This document shows, piece by piece, positions 21,401 through 29,468 of a stretch of 64,000 nucleotides of DNA (the stretch's first letter is position 1; the number at the start of each line of letters is the position of its first letter). The position numbers and the translations under genes are program-made. Location: assembly GCA_019746095.1 (NCBI GenBank), contig JAIESL010000035.1:30429-94428 (forward strand), given 5' to 3'. Source of the DNA: Caulobacteraceae bacterium. GTDB taxonomy: Bacteria; Pseudomonadota; Alphaproteobacteria; Caulobacterales; Caulobacteraceae. The notes under the pieces were generated by a model, which was not told the origin of the DNA, did not search any database, and worked only from the letters and a program-made list of their open reading frames with translations.

Positions 21401-21823
21401 GCCACGCGCCTGTCCGAACAGGGGGTCGCCGTCCTCATCGGCGCCCACGGTCAGCGCGAAGGCCTGGCAGCGCACTGGGAGATGTGGATGCTGTCCCAGG
21501 GCGGCATGGCACCGCTCGATGTGATCCGGGCCGGCACCCTGAGTGGCGCGCGCGCCCTGGGCCTGGACCGGGACCTCGGCTCGCTGGAGGTCGGCAAACT
21601 GGCCGATATGGTGGTGATGGAGCAGAACCCGCTGGAGAACATCCGCAACACCACCTCGATCGCCTTCACCATCGCCAACGGCCGCGTCTACGACTCCGGC
21701 ATGAACGAGGTCGCGCCGCGCCAACGGGCCCGTGCGCCCTTCTGGTTTACCGAGGCAGGCGGCGAAGGCTGGGCTGCCGGCACGAGCGAGGCCGAGGCCG
21801 AGGCCGACGGTCACGGTCACTGA
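18500..21823 (+). CDS. Secreted amidohydrolase family protein with N-terminal TolB/Tricorn-like PD40 beta-propeller
   Basis: Signal peptide; repeated SPDG motifs; C-terminal ARLITMNGTEVIENGVVIV...MPGLIDAHWHGPMG and GSLEVGKLADMVVME. Confidence 0.9.
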   Translation: MKRAFLTTVALLAIAGAAAAQTPQPVPPTAAPPVPGPVEPQAAAVAAPAETPKWDVQNPPGPARDISIDVTRGTWMSLDVSPDGQTIVFDMLGDIYVMPVSGGEARAIASGVAWDMQPKWSPDGRHIAFTSDRAGGDNIWIMEADGSNPTQVSKESFRLLNQPEWSPDGQFIVARKHFTSSRSLGAGELWMYHRSGGNGVQMTERRTQQKDTGEPAFSPDGRYVYFSDDATPGATFEYSKDVNDQIYIIRRLDRQTGEIDPYITGPGGSIRPTPSPDGRSIAFIRRVRYQSTLYVMDIESGRETAIFSGLDRDLQETWAIHGVYPAISWTPDNRSIVFWADGRIQRVEVASQAVADIPFHVADTRRVQDTVRFPVEVAPDTFDVRMIRWARPSPDGTKVVFEALGNLWIRDLPTGTARRLTRQNDHFELYPNWSRDGRSIVYTTWDDQALGSVRVVPVSGGVGRVVTPRPGHYVEPVFSPDGRTVVYRATGGGSLMSALWTRDPGIYRIPTAGGEPVLVTEEGSRPQFAAEDDRLFLSSREGTSQTLISVDLDGSDERTHLTSEWASEFAVSPDGNWIGWTERFNAYVAPFVMAGRPVAISAEGKSLPQARVTRDAGEWLSWSGDSQRLQWSLGPELFTRDLNQAFTFVDGAPDELPKPDEAGINLSFSAQADMPEGRMALTGARLITMNGTEVIENGVVIVNGNRIEAIGPAFSTPVPAGVPVMDMAGKTIMPGLIDAHWHGPMGSDEIIPEQSWVNYGSLAFGVTTIHNPSADTSEIFAHSELGRTGRVVAPRIFSTGTILYGATTAFTAQIDGLDDALSTLRRMQAAGAWSVKSYNQPRRDQRQQVIEAARQLNVMVVPEGGSLFQHNMSMIVDGHTTIEHSIPLARLYDDVHQLWRQTGVAYNPTLAVAFGGSYGENYWYQESEVWNHPILTQYVPRRLLDARARRPVTLPDNEWNHISVAREATRLSEQGVAVLIGAHGQREGLAAHWEMWMLSQGGMAPLDVIRAGTLSGARALGLDRDLGSLEVGKLADMVVMEQNPLENIRNTTSIAFTIANGRVYDSGMNEVAPRQRARAPFWFTEAGGEGWAAGTSEAEAEADGHGH

Positions 21824-21844
21824 CGAACAGGGAATGACAGGTCA

Positions 21845-21868
21845 GGCGGGGCCGTTCGCGGTCCCGCC
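21845..21868. terminator. Possible bidirectional terminator hairpin between convergent genes
   Basis: 9-bp stem GGCGGGGCC/GGTCCCGCC (one G-T wobble), loop GTTCGC; no clear T tract. Confidence 0.4.
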
Positions 21869-21876
21869 GCTGTCGC

Positions 21877-22641
21877 TCAGCCTTCGAGTAGCGAGGGTCC
21901 GGGACGCTTCATCCACGGCGGCTCTGGCATCGACCGGCGGGCGGCGGCCTGGGCCTGTGTCCAGCGCAGGTGCAGGTCGGCGAAATAGGAATCGTCCTCC
22001 TCGATCCGCCGCTGGTCGCCGCTGAAATAGTCCCGGCGCAGGGTCAGGACATCGAACGGTGCGCCCACACCGACGTTCGAACGCATCGTGGTCGAGAAAG
22101 AGATCAGCCCCAGTTTCACAGCCTCGGCCAGCGGCGTGTCGAAGGCCAGGCCGCTCTCGAGTATGGGCTTGCCGTATTTCAGCTCACCGATCTGGAGATA
22201 GGGCGTGTCGCGCCCGCATTCGATGAAATTGCCCTGGCTGTAGATCAGGTACAGGGCCATCTGCCCGCCGTTGATCTGGCCGCCCAGCAGCATCGAGGCC
22301 GAGGTGTTCAGACTGTCCGCCTCCAGCGCCGGCGCGATCGACAGCCGAACACTGCGCAGGGCGTGACCCAGTATCTGGGCGCAGCGGAACAGGGTTGGTG
22401 CCGTCTCCAGCGTCTCGGCCGGCTCCCCGACGTTCAGATGGACCCCTTCCCGCGCCATGGCCAGGGCCGTCTGGGTGACGGAGAGATTGCCTGCGGTGCA
22501 GATGCCCAGCACCCGATCGCCCGGGCGATCGACGACATGGAGCTTGCGATAGGTCGAGATACTGTCGACGCCCGCATTGGTCCGCGTGTCGGCGATCATC
22601 GCCAACCCGTCGTCAACCAGCATGCCCACGCAATAGGTCAT
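21877..22641 (-). CDS. Proteasome-type protease (Anbu / ancestral beta-subunit family)
   Basis: MTYCVGMLVDDGLAMIADTRTNAGVDSISTYRKLHV: Thr after Met, Asp17 and Lys32 at positions expected of Ntn-hydrolase proteasome-like subunits; neighbours match the typical Anbu operon. Confidence 0.88.
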   Translation of the reverse strand: MTYCVGMLVDDGLAMIADTRTNAGVDSISTYRKLHVVDRPGDRVLGICTAGNLSVTQTALAMAREGVHLNVGEPAETLETAPTLFRCAQILGHALRSVRLSIAPALEADSLNTSASMLLGGQINGGQMALYLIYSQGNFIECGRDTPYLQIGELKYGKPILESGLAFDTPLAEAVKLGLISFSTTMRSNVGVGAPFDVLTLRRDYFSGDQRRIEEDDSYFADLHLRWTQAQAAARRSMPEPPWMKRPGPSLLEG

Positions 22642-22714
22642 GCGGCGCGCACTCCCCACCGCCCGTCCGTCATGAGGCTCACGGTAACAGATTCCCGCGA
22701 CAGGTAACCCACGC

Positions 22715-23542
22715 TCATGCCTGTTGCTGGCCCTGTTGCATGTCGGCGTCGCGCACATTCAGCCGCACGGCCAGCCGCTCTCCGCCGCCGCCGTAGCTGG
22801 CCCCGCGCACCGGGGCCGCGCCGCGATAGTCCAACCCCGCCGCGACGCGCACATAACGGTCGGTGGCGCAGATGCCGTTGGCGGGATCGAAGCCGACCCA
22901 GCCGAGGTCCGGGACCCAGGCCTCGGCCCAGGCATGGGCCGCTTCCTGGTCGTCCTTGCCGTCACGGCGCAGCAGATGACCCGAGACATAGCGGGCCGGC
23001 ACCCCCATCTGGCGGGCGCAGGCGATGAAGACATGGGCGTGGTCCTGACAGACACCCCGGCCAAGGGCCAGAACCTCAGCCGCCGTATGGGTGGGGGTGG
23101 TCACCCCGACCTCAAAGGCCACTGAACCATGGATACCGGCCATCAGCCGGTGCAATCGCTCGAGGGGCGGATGGGCCGAGAACTCCGAGGCGAAGACCCC
23201 GATCAGCTTGTCACGCCGGGTCAGGGCGGTGTCGCGCAGAAAGACCAGGGGTGACAGCGTCTCCTGCCCTGCGGGAACGACCCCCGCCGTATCCGTGGTC
23301 ACCACCTCGCCCGAGACCCGGACCGTCAGGCTCTGGGTCGGCTGTTCGGTGTAGAGGGTGTGGACGATGTTGCCGAAGGCGTCCTCGGACTGGCGCAGGC
23401 GCGCGTCGACATCGGTCTCCACCCGCCAGTTGCGGACCTGCTGGGCCTCGGACGAGCGCGGTGTCAGCCGCAGGGTCTGGATGATGAAACGGGCCGCCCG
23501 GTCGTAGGCATAGGTGGTCGCGTGGTCGATCCTGATACGCAC
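22715..23542 (-). CDS. Transglutaminase family protein
   Basis: GRGVCQDHAHVFIACARQMGVPARYVSGHLL and AHAWAEAWVPDLGWVGFDPANG (Cys-His-Asp). Confidence 0.92.
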   Translation of the reverse strand: MRIRIDHATTYAYDRAARFIIQTLRLTPRSSEAQQVRNWRVETDVDARLRQSEDAFGNIVHTLYTEQPTQSLTVRVSGEVVTTDTAGVVPAGQETLSPLVFLRDTALTRRDKLIGVFASEFSAHPPLERLHRLMAGIHGSVAFEVGVTTPTHTAAEVLALGRGVCQDHAHVFIACARQMGVPARYVSGHLLRRDGKDDQEAAHAWAEAWVPDLGWVGFDPANGICATDRYVRVAAGLDYRGAAPVRGASYGGGGERLAVRLNVRDADMQQGQQQA

Positions 23543-23545
23543 GGG

Positions 23546-24478
23546 TCAGCTCAGATACTGGTCATGGATGGCCTGACCCAAGCGGCCGTTCTCGGCGAGG
23601 AAGGCCTGGATGTATTCGTGCAGGCCCGACTGGAAGATGTCGTCCATGCGGGAGTTGTCGAACGCCCGCATCCGTTCCGCCGCCAGCCGCTGAGCCGGGC
23701 CGCGGCGACCGTAGTCGTGGGCCAGTCGCTCGAGGTAGCGCACGATCGAGGCCTGGCAACTGGCCAGGGACCGCGGCATCTGCCGGTTCAGCACCAGCAG
23801 ATCGGCGACCAGCCAGGGCTTGACGCTGTCGCGATAGACCCAGCGATAGGCGGTCAGGGCCGAGACCTCGCGCAGCAGGGTGGTCCACTGGAAATAGTCC
23901 AGCTGGCCCCCGACGCGTTCGCCCTCGGGCAGCAGCAGATGGTATTTCACGTCCAGCAGCCGCGCCGTGTTGTCGGCCCGTTCGATGGCCGCACCCAGCC
24001 GCAGGAAATAATAGCCGTCGTTGCGCAGCATGGTCCGCGAGGTCGCGCCCTCGACCGACAGGGTGACGGTCTTCACCCATTCGAGGAAGCGGGCGAACTC
24101 ATCGCGCCGGGTCGGCTGGCCCTGCTCCTCCAGCCCGTTCCAGGCCCCGTTGATCGCCTCCCACAGTTCGACCGTCAGGGCCGTGCGCACCGAGCGGGCA
24201 TTGGTCCGGGCCCGGGTGATGCAGGCGGTGATCGATGAGGCATTGTTCGGCGCGAAGGCCAGATACTCACGCACCGACTTCTCGGTCGGCGACCGGCCCA
24301 GGGCCCTGGGTGCACCGGCCGAGGCCAGGGCACTGGCCCAGACCGTCTCGGCATCGCCGTCGCCGCGCGTCGGGATGGCGGCGAGACGGAGCGTGGCCTC
24401 GAGGATTCGCGCCAGGAAGTCCGCCCGCTCGATATAGCGGCCGGTCCAGTACAGGCTGTCTGCAGTTCTCGAAAGCAT
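23546..24478 (-). CDS. Alpha-E domain-containing protein
   Basis: MLSRTADSLYWTGRYIERADFLARILEATLRL; typical partner of ATP-grasp/transglutaminase. Confidence 0.9.
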   Translation of the reverse strand: MLSRTADSLYWTGRYIERADFLARILEATLRLAAIPTRGDGDAETVWASALASAGAPRALGRSPTEKSVREYLAFAPNNASSITACITRARTNARSVRTALTVELWEAINGAWNGLEEQGQPTRRDEFARFLEWVKTVTLSVEGATSRTMLRNDGYYFLRLGAAIERADNTARLLDVKYHLLLPEGERVGGQLDYFQWTTLLREVSALTAYRWVYRDSVKPWLVADLLVLNRQMPRSLASCQASIVRYLERLAHDYGRRGPAQRLAAERMRAFDNSRMDDIFQSGLHEYIQAFLAENGRLGQAIHDQYLS

Positions 24479-25890
24479 CAGACGTCCAGCACCCAGGTGT
24501 CCTTGGTCCCGCCGCCCTGGCTGGAGTTGACCACCAGCGAGCCGGGCTTCAGCGCCACCCGCGTCAGGCCGCCGGGTGCCACCTTGACCCCGTCCGGGCT
24601 CGACAGGACGAACGGTCGCAGATCCACGTGGCGACCGTGCAGCTCGCCCTTGTCCAGCGTCGGGGCGGTCGACAGGTCCAGGGTCGGCTGGGCGATGAAG
24701 TCATCGGGGTCGTTGATCAGCTTCTTCCGGAAGGCCTCGATCTCGGCCCTGGTCGCGGCCGGTCCCACCAGCATGCCGTAGCCGCCCGAGCCGCCGACCT
24801 CCTTGACCACCAGCTGGTCCAGTTTCGACAGCACCTCCTTCAGCGCCTCCGGCTCGCGGCAGCGCCAGGTCGGGACATTCTTCAGAATCGGCTCCTCGCC
24901 GGTGAAGAAGCGGATGATTTCGGGCATGTAGGTATAGACGGCCTTGTCGTCGGCCACCCCGGTGCCGACGGCATTGGCCAGGGTCACCGTCCCCGCCTGA
25001 TAGGCCGTCATCAGGCCGGGCACACCGAGGCTGGAGTCCGGCCGGAAGGTCAGGGGGTCGAGGAAGTCGTCATCGATCCGGCGATAGATGACATCGACCT
25101 GCTGACGGCCCTGGGTCGTGCGCATGAAGACCTTGCCGTCGTCGACGAACAGGTCGCGCCCCTCGACCAGATCGACGCCCAGTTTGTCGGCCAGGAAGGA
25201 GTGTTCGTAATAGGCCGAGTTGAACGGCCCCGGTGTCAGAACGACGATGGTCGGATCACTGCCCGCCGCCTCGGGTGCCGACCCGCGCAGGCTGGCCAGC
25301 AGCATGTCGGTATAGGTCTCGACCGGACGCACCGGATAGTCGGCGAACAGGTCGGGGAACAACCGCATCATCATCTCGCGGTTCTCCAGCATGTAGGAGA
25401 CCCCGGACGGCGTGCGGCAATTGTCCTCGAGCACGTAGAAACCATCCTCGCCGGTCCGAACGAGATCGACACCGGCGATATGCACCCAGACCCCGCGCGG
25501 CGGACGCCGCCCCTGCATCTCGGGCACATAGTGGGGGTTGGTCAGGATCAGCTCGGCCGGCACGACCCCGGCCTTCAGACACTCCTGCGCGCCATAGACG
25601 TCGGCGAGGAACAGGTTGATCGCCCGGACCCTCTGGGTCAGCCCGGCCTCCAGCCCGGCCCATTCGGCCGCGCCGATGATGCGCGGCACGACATCGAACG
25701 GGATCAGCCGCTCGCTGGACTCGGCATCGCCATAGACGGCGAAGGTGATGCCCATGCGGCGGAAGAACAGCTCCGCCTGGCGCGAGCGCGCCTGCAGGAG
25801 TCCATCCGGGGCATCGGCCAGCCAGCGCGCGAGTCCGCGATAGCTTTCGCGGACTCCCCCGCCGTCACCGGACATCTCGTCGAAGGCCAT
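24478..25890 (-). CDS. Circularly permuted type 2 ATP-grasp protein
   Basis: DVVPRIIGAAEWAGLEAGLTQRVRAINLFLADVYG, PSGVSYMLENREMMMR, VVKEVGGSGGYGMLVGP, FIAQPTLDLSTAP. Confidence 0.92.
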   Translation of the reverse strand: MAFDEMSGDGGGVRESYRGLARWLADAPDGLLQARSRQAELFFRRMGITFAVYGDAESSERLIPFDVVPRIIGAAEWAGLEAGLTQRVRAINLFLADVYGAQECLKAGVVPAELILTNPHYVPEMQGRRPPRGVWVHIAGVDLVRTGEDGFYVLEDNCRTPSGVSYMLENREMMMRLFPDLFADYPVRPVETYTDMLLASLRGSAPEAAGSDPTIVVLTPGPFNSAYYEHSFLADKLGVDLVEGRDLFVDDGKVFMRTTQGRQQVDVIYRRIDDDFLDPLTFRPDSSLGVPGLMTAYQAGTVTLANAVGTGVADDKAVYTYMPEIIRFFTGEEPILKNVPTWRCREPEALKEVLSKLDQLVVKEVGGSGGYGMLVGPAATRAEIEAFRKKLINDPDDFIAQPTLDLSTAPTLDKGELHGRHVDLRPFVLSSPDGVKVAPGGLTRVALKPGSLVVNSSQGGGTKDTWVLDV

Positions 25891-25898
25891 GCCGCTCC

Positions 25899-25960
25899 CG
25901 CTGCAACGTTCGTGCAGCGTGGCCCGACAAACGGCGCTGGCGCAACAGGAATGTTGCGCC
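25899..25960. promoter_or_regulatory. Two inverted repeats upstream of the ATP-grasp/Anbu operon
   Basis: CGCTGCA(25899-25905)/TGCAGCG(25913-25919) and perfect GGCGCAACA(25939-25947)-GGAA-TGTTGCGCC(25952-25960). Confidence 0.5.
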
Positions 25961-25977
25961 GCCGCAAAGGATCAGTG

Positions 25978-26355
25978 TCAGCGCGACTGGACCGTGGTGA
26001 CCCGTCCGGGCGTGACCGTCACCTTGGTATAGCCCTCGGTCCAGGTGTTCTGGCTCAGGACCTCGCCCGCGCCCACGTCCCAGCAGCCGGCGGAGAGGGT
26101 GAAGGTATAGCTGCCGCCCGGCGGGATACTGTAGCCGGACGGCAGACGGTTCAGGCCGTAGGTCAGGGCGTTGCAGTCCGACACCACCACCACATCGATC
26201 GAATTGGTCCGCGAGACATTGCGAATCTGCAGGCCGCCCGTGGGCTCGCCCGGCCGGATCAGCTCGCCGCCGGTGATCAGCGAGGCGCAGCCGCCGAGGC
26301 CGCCGGCCAGGCCGATGATGGTCGCCGCAGCCGCGGCGCGAACAAGCGTTTTCAT
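25978..26355 (-). CDS. Hypothetical small lipoprotein
   Basis: Lipobox GLGGC after a hydrophobic leader; no recognised domain. Confidence 0.7.
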   Translation of the reverse strand: MKTLVRAAAAATIIGLAGGLGGCASLITGGELIRPGEPTGGLQIRNVSRTNSIDVVVVSDCNALTYGLNRLPSGYSIPPGGSYTFTLSAGCWDVGAGEVLSQNTWTEGYTKVTVTPGRVTTVQSR

Positions 26356-26433
26356 GGAATCTCCCTCCGGTTCCGCGCGCAGATCACCACGCGCGGGGCC
26401 GGTCAGGGCCTGTCGATTCCTGACGAACGCCGG

Positions 26434-28890
26434 TCAGGGAGCGGGGGTCGGCACCGCTCGCGGCCCGGCATTCTTGAGATACCGGTCCAGCCAGCGGGCC
26501 ATCTCCCACTGGGTGTGGCCGACCGATTCCCGCGCCCGGTAGCCGTGCGCCTCGAGCGGCAGGACGACGTACCGGACATTGGCCCCGTTGCCCTTCAGGG
26601 CCGCATAGAAGCGCTCGGACTGGATCGGGAAGGTGCCGGAGTTGTCGTCAGCCTCACCGTGGATCAGCAGGATCGGCTCATTGACCCGGTTGGCGAAGGT
26701 GAAGGGCGACATTTCCGTATAGGTGTCCCCGGCCTCCCAGTAGGTGCGCTGCTCGGCCTGGAAGCCGAACGGGGTCAGGGTGCGGTTATAGGCACCCGAG
26801 CGGGCGATGCCGGTACGGAACAGGTCGGTGTGGGCCAGCAGGTTGGCCGTCATGAAGGCCCCGTAGCTGTGCCCGCCGACGGCGATCCGGTCGCGGTCGG
26901 CCACGCCCATCTCGACCACCGCATTCACCGCCGCCTCGGCACTGGCGGTCAGTTGCTGGATATAGGTGTCATTGGGCTCGGCCCCGTTGACGCCGACGAT
27001 GGGCATGGAGGGATCGTCCAGCACGGCATAGCCCTGGGTCAGCAGGAACAGATGGCTGATGCCGCCCGGCCGGGTGAAACGGTTGGCGGTGTCGACCACC
27101 TGCCCGGCCACGGCGGCGTCGGTGAACTCGGCCGGATAGGCCCACATCACCAGAGGCAGCGGCCCGTCGCGGTCCTTGTCATAGCCGGCGGGCAGATAGA
27201 GCGTGCCCGACAGCTGCACCCCGTCGGCGCGGGTGTAGCTGATCAGCTGTTTCGTCACCCCCGCCATCTGCGGGGCCGGATCCGGGAAGCTGGTGAGCGG
27301 TGTCGCATCAGCGTCCAGATCACGGACAAAGAGGTTCGGCGGGTCGTTGCGGGTCTCCCGCCGCGTCACCATCCGGCGACCGTCCTTGTCGAGGATGCCG
27401 ACGACGCTCTCATAGACCCCCTCTGCCGAGGTCCAGATCCGTTCGGTCGCGCCGGTGGTCAGGTCCAGGGTCGACAGGAAGGGATACTCCCCCGCCCGCG
27501 TCGCCCCCGCCCCGGTCATAAGCACCCGCGATCCGTCGGCAGTGAACCGCATGACCGGGAAGCCGCTGGCATTGGGTTCGGTCACCGGAGTGCCGGGGTC
27601 GTTGTAGCGGTCCTGATAGTTCCGCTCCAGCAGGACACTCTCCTGTCCGGGGCTGGAGGGATCGACCAGATAGCGGGTCTCGCGCCGGCTGTTGAACTGT
27701 CGGCTGACGACCAGCGCCGTATCGGCATCGCCCCAGACCACGCCGGCGTAGCGGTCCTTCAGATCGATCAGCGGCGACGGCGCGGCGTCAAACGGTGCCT
27801 CGAGCGTATAGACCCGGTCACGCACCTCGGCCGGGGTGCGCGGATCGCCACCGTCCTGGGCCTCGACCCAGACCAGGGTCGAGGGCGCGTCGGCCCGCCA
27901 CTGGGCCGAGCGCGGGCCCGGTGCCACGGCATCAAACGGGGTCGGGATGTTGTCGCGCAGCGGCAGGTCGGCGACCCGGTGCACCACCACACCCTCCAGG
28001 TCCGTCACCAGCACCTCGGCGGGAAACAGCGCAGCCGGTACGACATAGCTGTAGGGCCGCTTCACCCGGGTCTGCAGGACATAGCGCCCGTCGGGCGAAA
28101 CGCCTGCGCCCAGATAGACCGCCGGAGCCCCGAGGGTCCGCGCCCGCCCCTCCAGCGGAACCACGGTCAGTTGCGAGGTGAAATAGTGTTCGAACAGGGC
28201 CTCGTCGCCGGCGTTGGACAGCAGGTCCTGATAGGTCCGGGCGGGGGCCGTGCGGCCCATGCTTTCCTCAACGATCGGCCCCTCGGGCGGACGGCTCATG
28301 TCCGGCGCAGGGCCACGTCCCGCCGGTGTCATCCGGACCAGCAGACCCGAGCTGTCAGGCAGCCAGTCGAAGGCACCGCCGCCCGCGGCATTGACCCGGG
28401 CGTCGGTCAGCTTGCGCGCGGTGCCGGTGGCCACATCCACGACCCAGAGCTCCAGACCGGTCGGCGCATCCATCAGCAGGGCCACCGAGCGGCCGTCCGG
28501 CGACCAGCCGGGCGAGAGGAAGCGGGAATCGGCCGGCAGGCTCACCGCAAGCGCGGGTCCGCCCGCGACGGGCTGGAAGCTGAGGCCGGTCAGCCAGGTC
28601 ACCCGACTGTTGGCCTGGCCATTGTTGCGCGGATTGATCCGGTATCCGGCCAGCCGCAGCATGGGCTCGGCCATTTCCGCGATCGGCGGCAGATTGGCGC
28701 GGTCGAACAGGGCCAGCGTCGTCCGGTCGGGCGACAGGCTGGGCGTCGGGGTCGGCCTGGTGTCGAGAATTTCGGCGATCGGGGCCGGGGGCTGCTGATA
28801 GGTCCGGCCTTCCTGCGCCAGCACGGGACCGGCCAGGGCGGCCAGCAGCACAAAGGCGGGCAGGGCCCGGCCGAGCAGACGATGACGCAT
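26434..28890 (-). CDS. S9 family prolyl oligopeptidase-like peptidase
   Basis: GGHSYGAFMTANLLAHTDLF, HGEADDNSGTFPIQSERFYAALKGNG; signal peptide. Confidence 0.9.
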   Translation of the reverse strand: MRHRLLGRALPAFVLLAALAGPVLAQEGRTYQQPPAPIAEILDTRPTPTPSLSPDRTTLALFDRANLPPIAEMAEPMLRLAGYRINPRNNGQANSRVTWLTGLSFQPVAGGPALAVSLPADSRFLSPGWSPDGRSVALLMDAPTGLELWVVDVATGTARKLTDARVNAAGGGAFDWLPDSSGLLVRMTPAGRGPAPDMSRPPEGPIVEESMGRTAPARTYQDLLSNAGDEALFEHYFTSQLTVVPLEGRARTLGAPAVYLGAGVSPDGRYVLQTRVKRPYSYVVPAALFPAEVLVTDLEGVVVHRVADLPLRDNIPTPFDAVAPGPRSAQWRADAPSTLVWVEAQDGGDPRTPAEVRDRVYTLEAPFDAAPSPLIDLKDRYAGVVWGDADTALVVSRQFNSRRETRYLVDPSSPGQESVLLERNYQDRYNDPGTPVTEPNASGFPVMRFTADGSRVLMTGAGATRAGEYPFLSTLDLTTGATERIWTSAEGVYESVVGILDKDGRRMVTRRETRNDPPNLFVRDLDADATPLTSFPDPAPQMAGVTKQLISYTRADGVQLSGTLYLPAGYDKDRDGPLPLVMWAYPAEFTDAAVAGQVVDTANRFTRPGGISHLFLLTQGYAVLDDPSMPIVGVNGAEPNDTYIQQLTASAEAAVNAVVEMGVADRDRIAVGGHSYGAFMTANLLAHTDLFRTGIARSGAYNRTLTPFGFQAEQRTYWEAGDTYTEMSPFTFANRVNEPILLIHGEADDNSGTFPIQSERFYAALKGNGANVRYVVLPLEAHGYRARESVGHTQWEMARWLDRYLKNAGPRAVPTPAP

Positions 28891-28955
28891 GATAAACTCC
28901 CCAAACCACCGGCCCGGATGGGCTGCGGCACGCTAGGGGCCGGTTGTGGCTCCGG

Positions 28956-29453
28956 TCAAGGCGCGGGCGGTGCCGGTTCCTGGCTCGGGAACCGCATTTC
29001 GCGCGCCGCCATCCAGGCCTCGCGTACACCCTGTCGCGGCATGTCGACCCCGAACACGGCCAGTTGTCCGACCCAGACCTCAGACATCTGCTGGACCGTG
29101 CCCTGCAGCCAGGACGGGGCCTGCTGCCGCGACCAGTTCAGCGGCGAGACGGCGTTGAACACCAGCAGGAAGAGCGCGCTGACGAGGATCGTGCGGCTGG
29201 TCCAGCGGCGGTCCCGGGCCGCAAGGCCTTCGTCGTCGAGCGGCGGGGACGGCGGAAAGGCGAACCGCCCCAGGGCCGCCAGCCGGTTCTCGCGGGTCGG
29301 CAGGTCGTGGGCGTCGGCGCTCTGGTTCCAGTCGCTCAAGGGATCGCCCGGCCCGGAGGTCAGGCCGTCATCCAGCGGCGGAAAGGGCGACTCCTGCCGG
29401 TAGACCGGAAACGGCTCCAGCGGGATTTCGTGTCGATCGCGCTCGTCGGTCAT
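28956..29453 (-). CDS. Hypothetical single-TM protein in MBOAT locus
   Basis: One TM segment (TILVSALFLLVFNAVSPL); ends 15 bp upstream of the neighbouring MBOAT ORF boundary, same strand. Confidence 0.6.
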   Translation of the reverse strand: MTDERDRHEIPLEPFPVYRQESPFPPLDDGLTSGPGDPLSDWNQSADAHDLPTRENRLAALGRFAFPPSPPLDDEGLAARDRRWTSRTILVSALFLLVFNAVSPLNWSRQQAPSWLQGTVQQMSEVWVGQLAVFGVDMPRQGVREAWMAAREMRFPSQEPAPPAP

Positions 29454-29468
29454 CGTCGCTTCAACGCC

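Noticed and set aside
24235-29403. 1722-aa plus-strand open frame
   Set aside because: It runs antisense through alpha-E, ATP-grasp, lipoprotein and S9 peptidase genes whose minus-strand products have clear family motifs. Composition is the Gly/Arg/His/Gln-rich pattern of a reverse frame in high-GC DNA.
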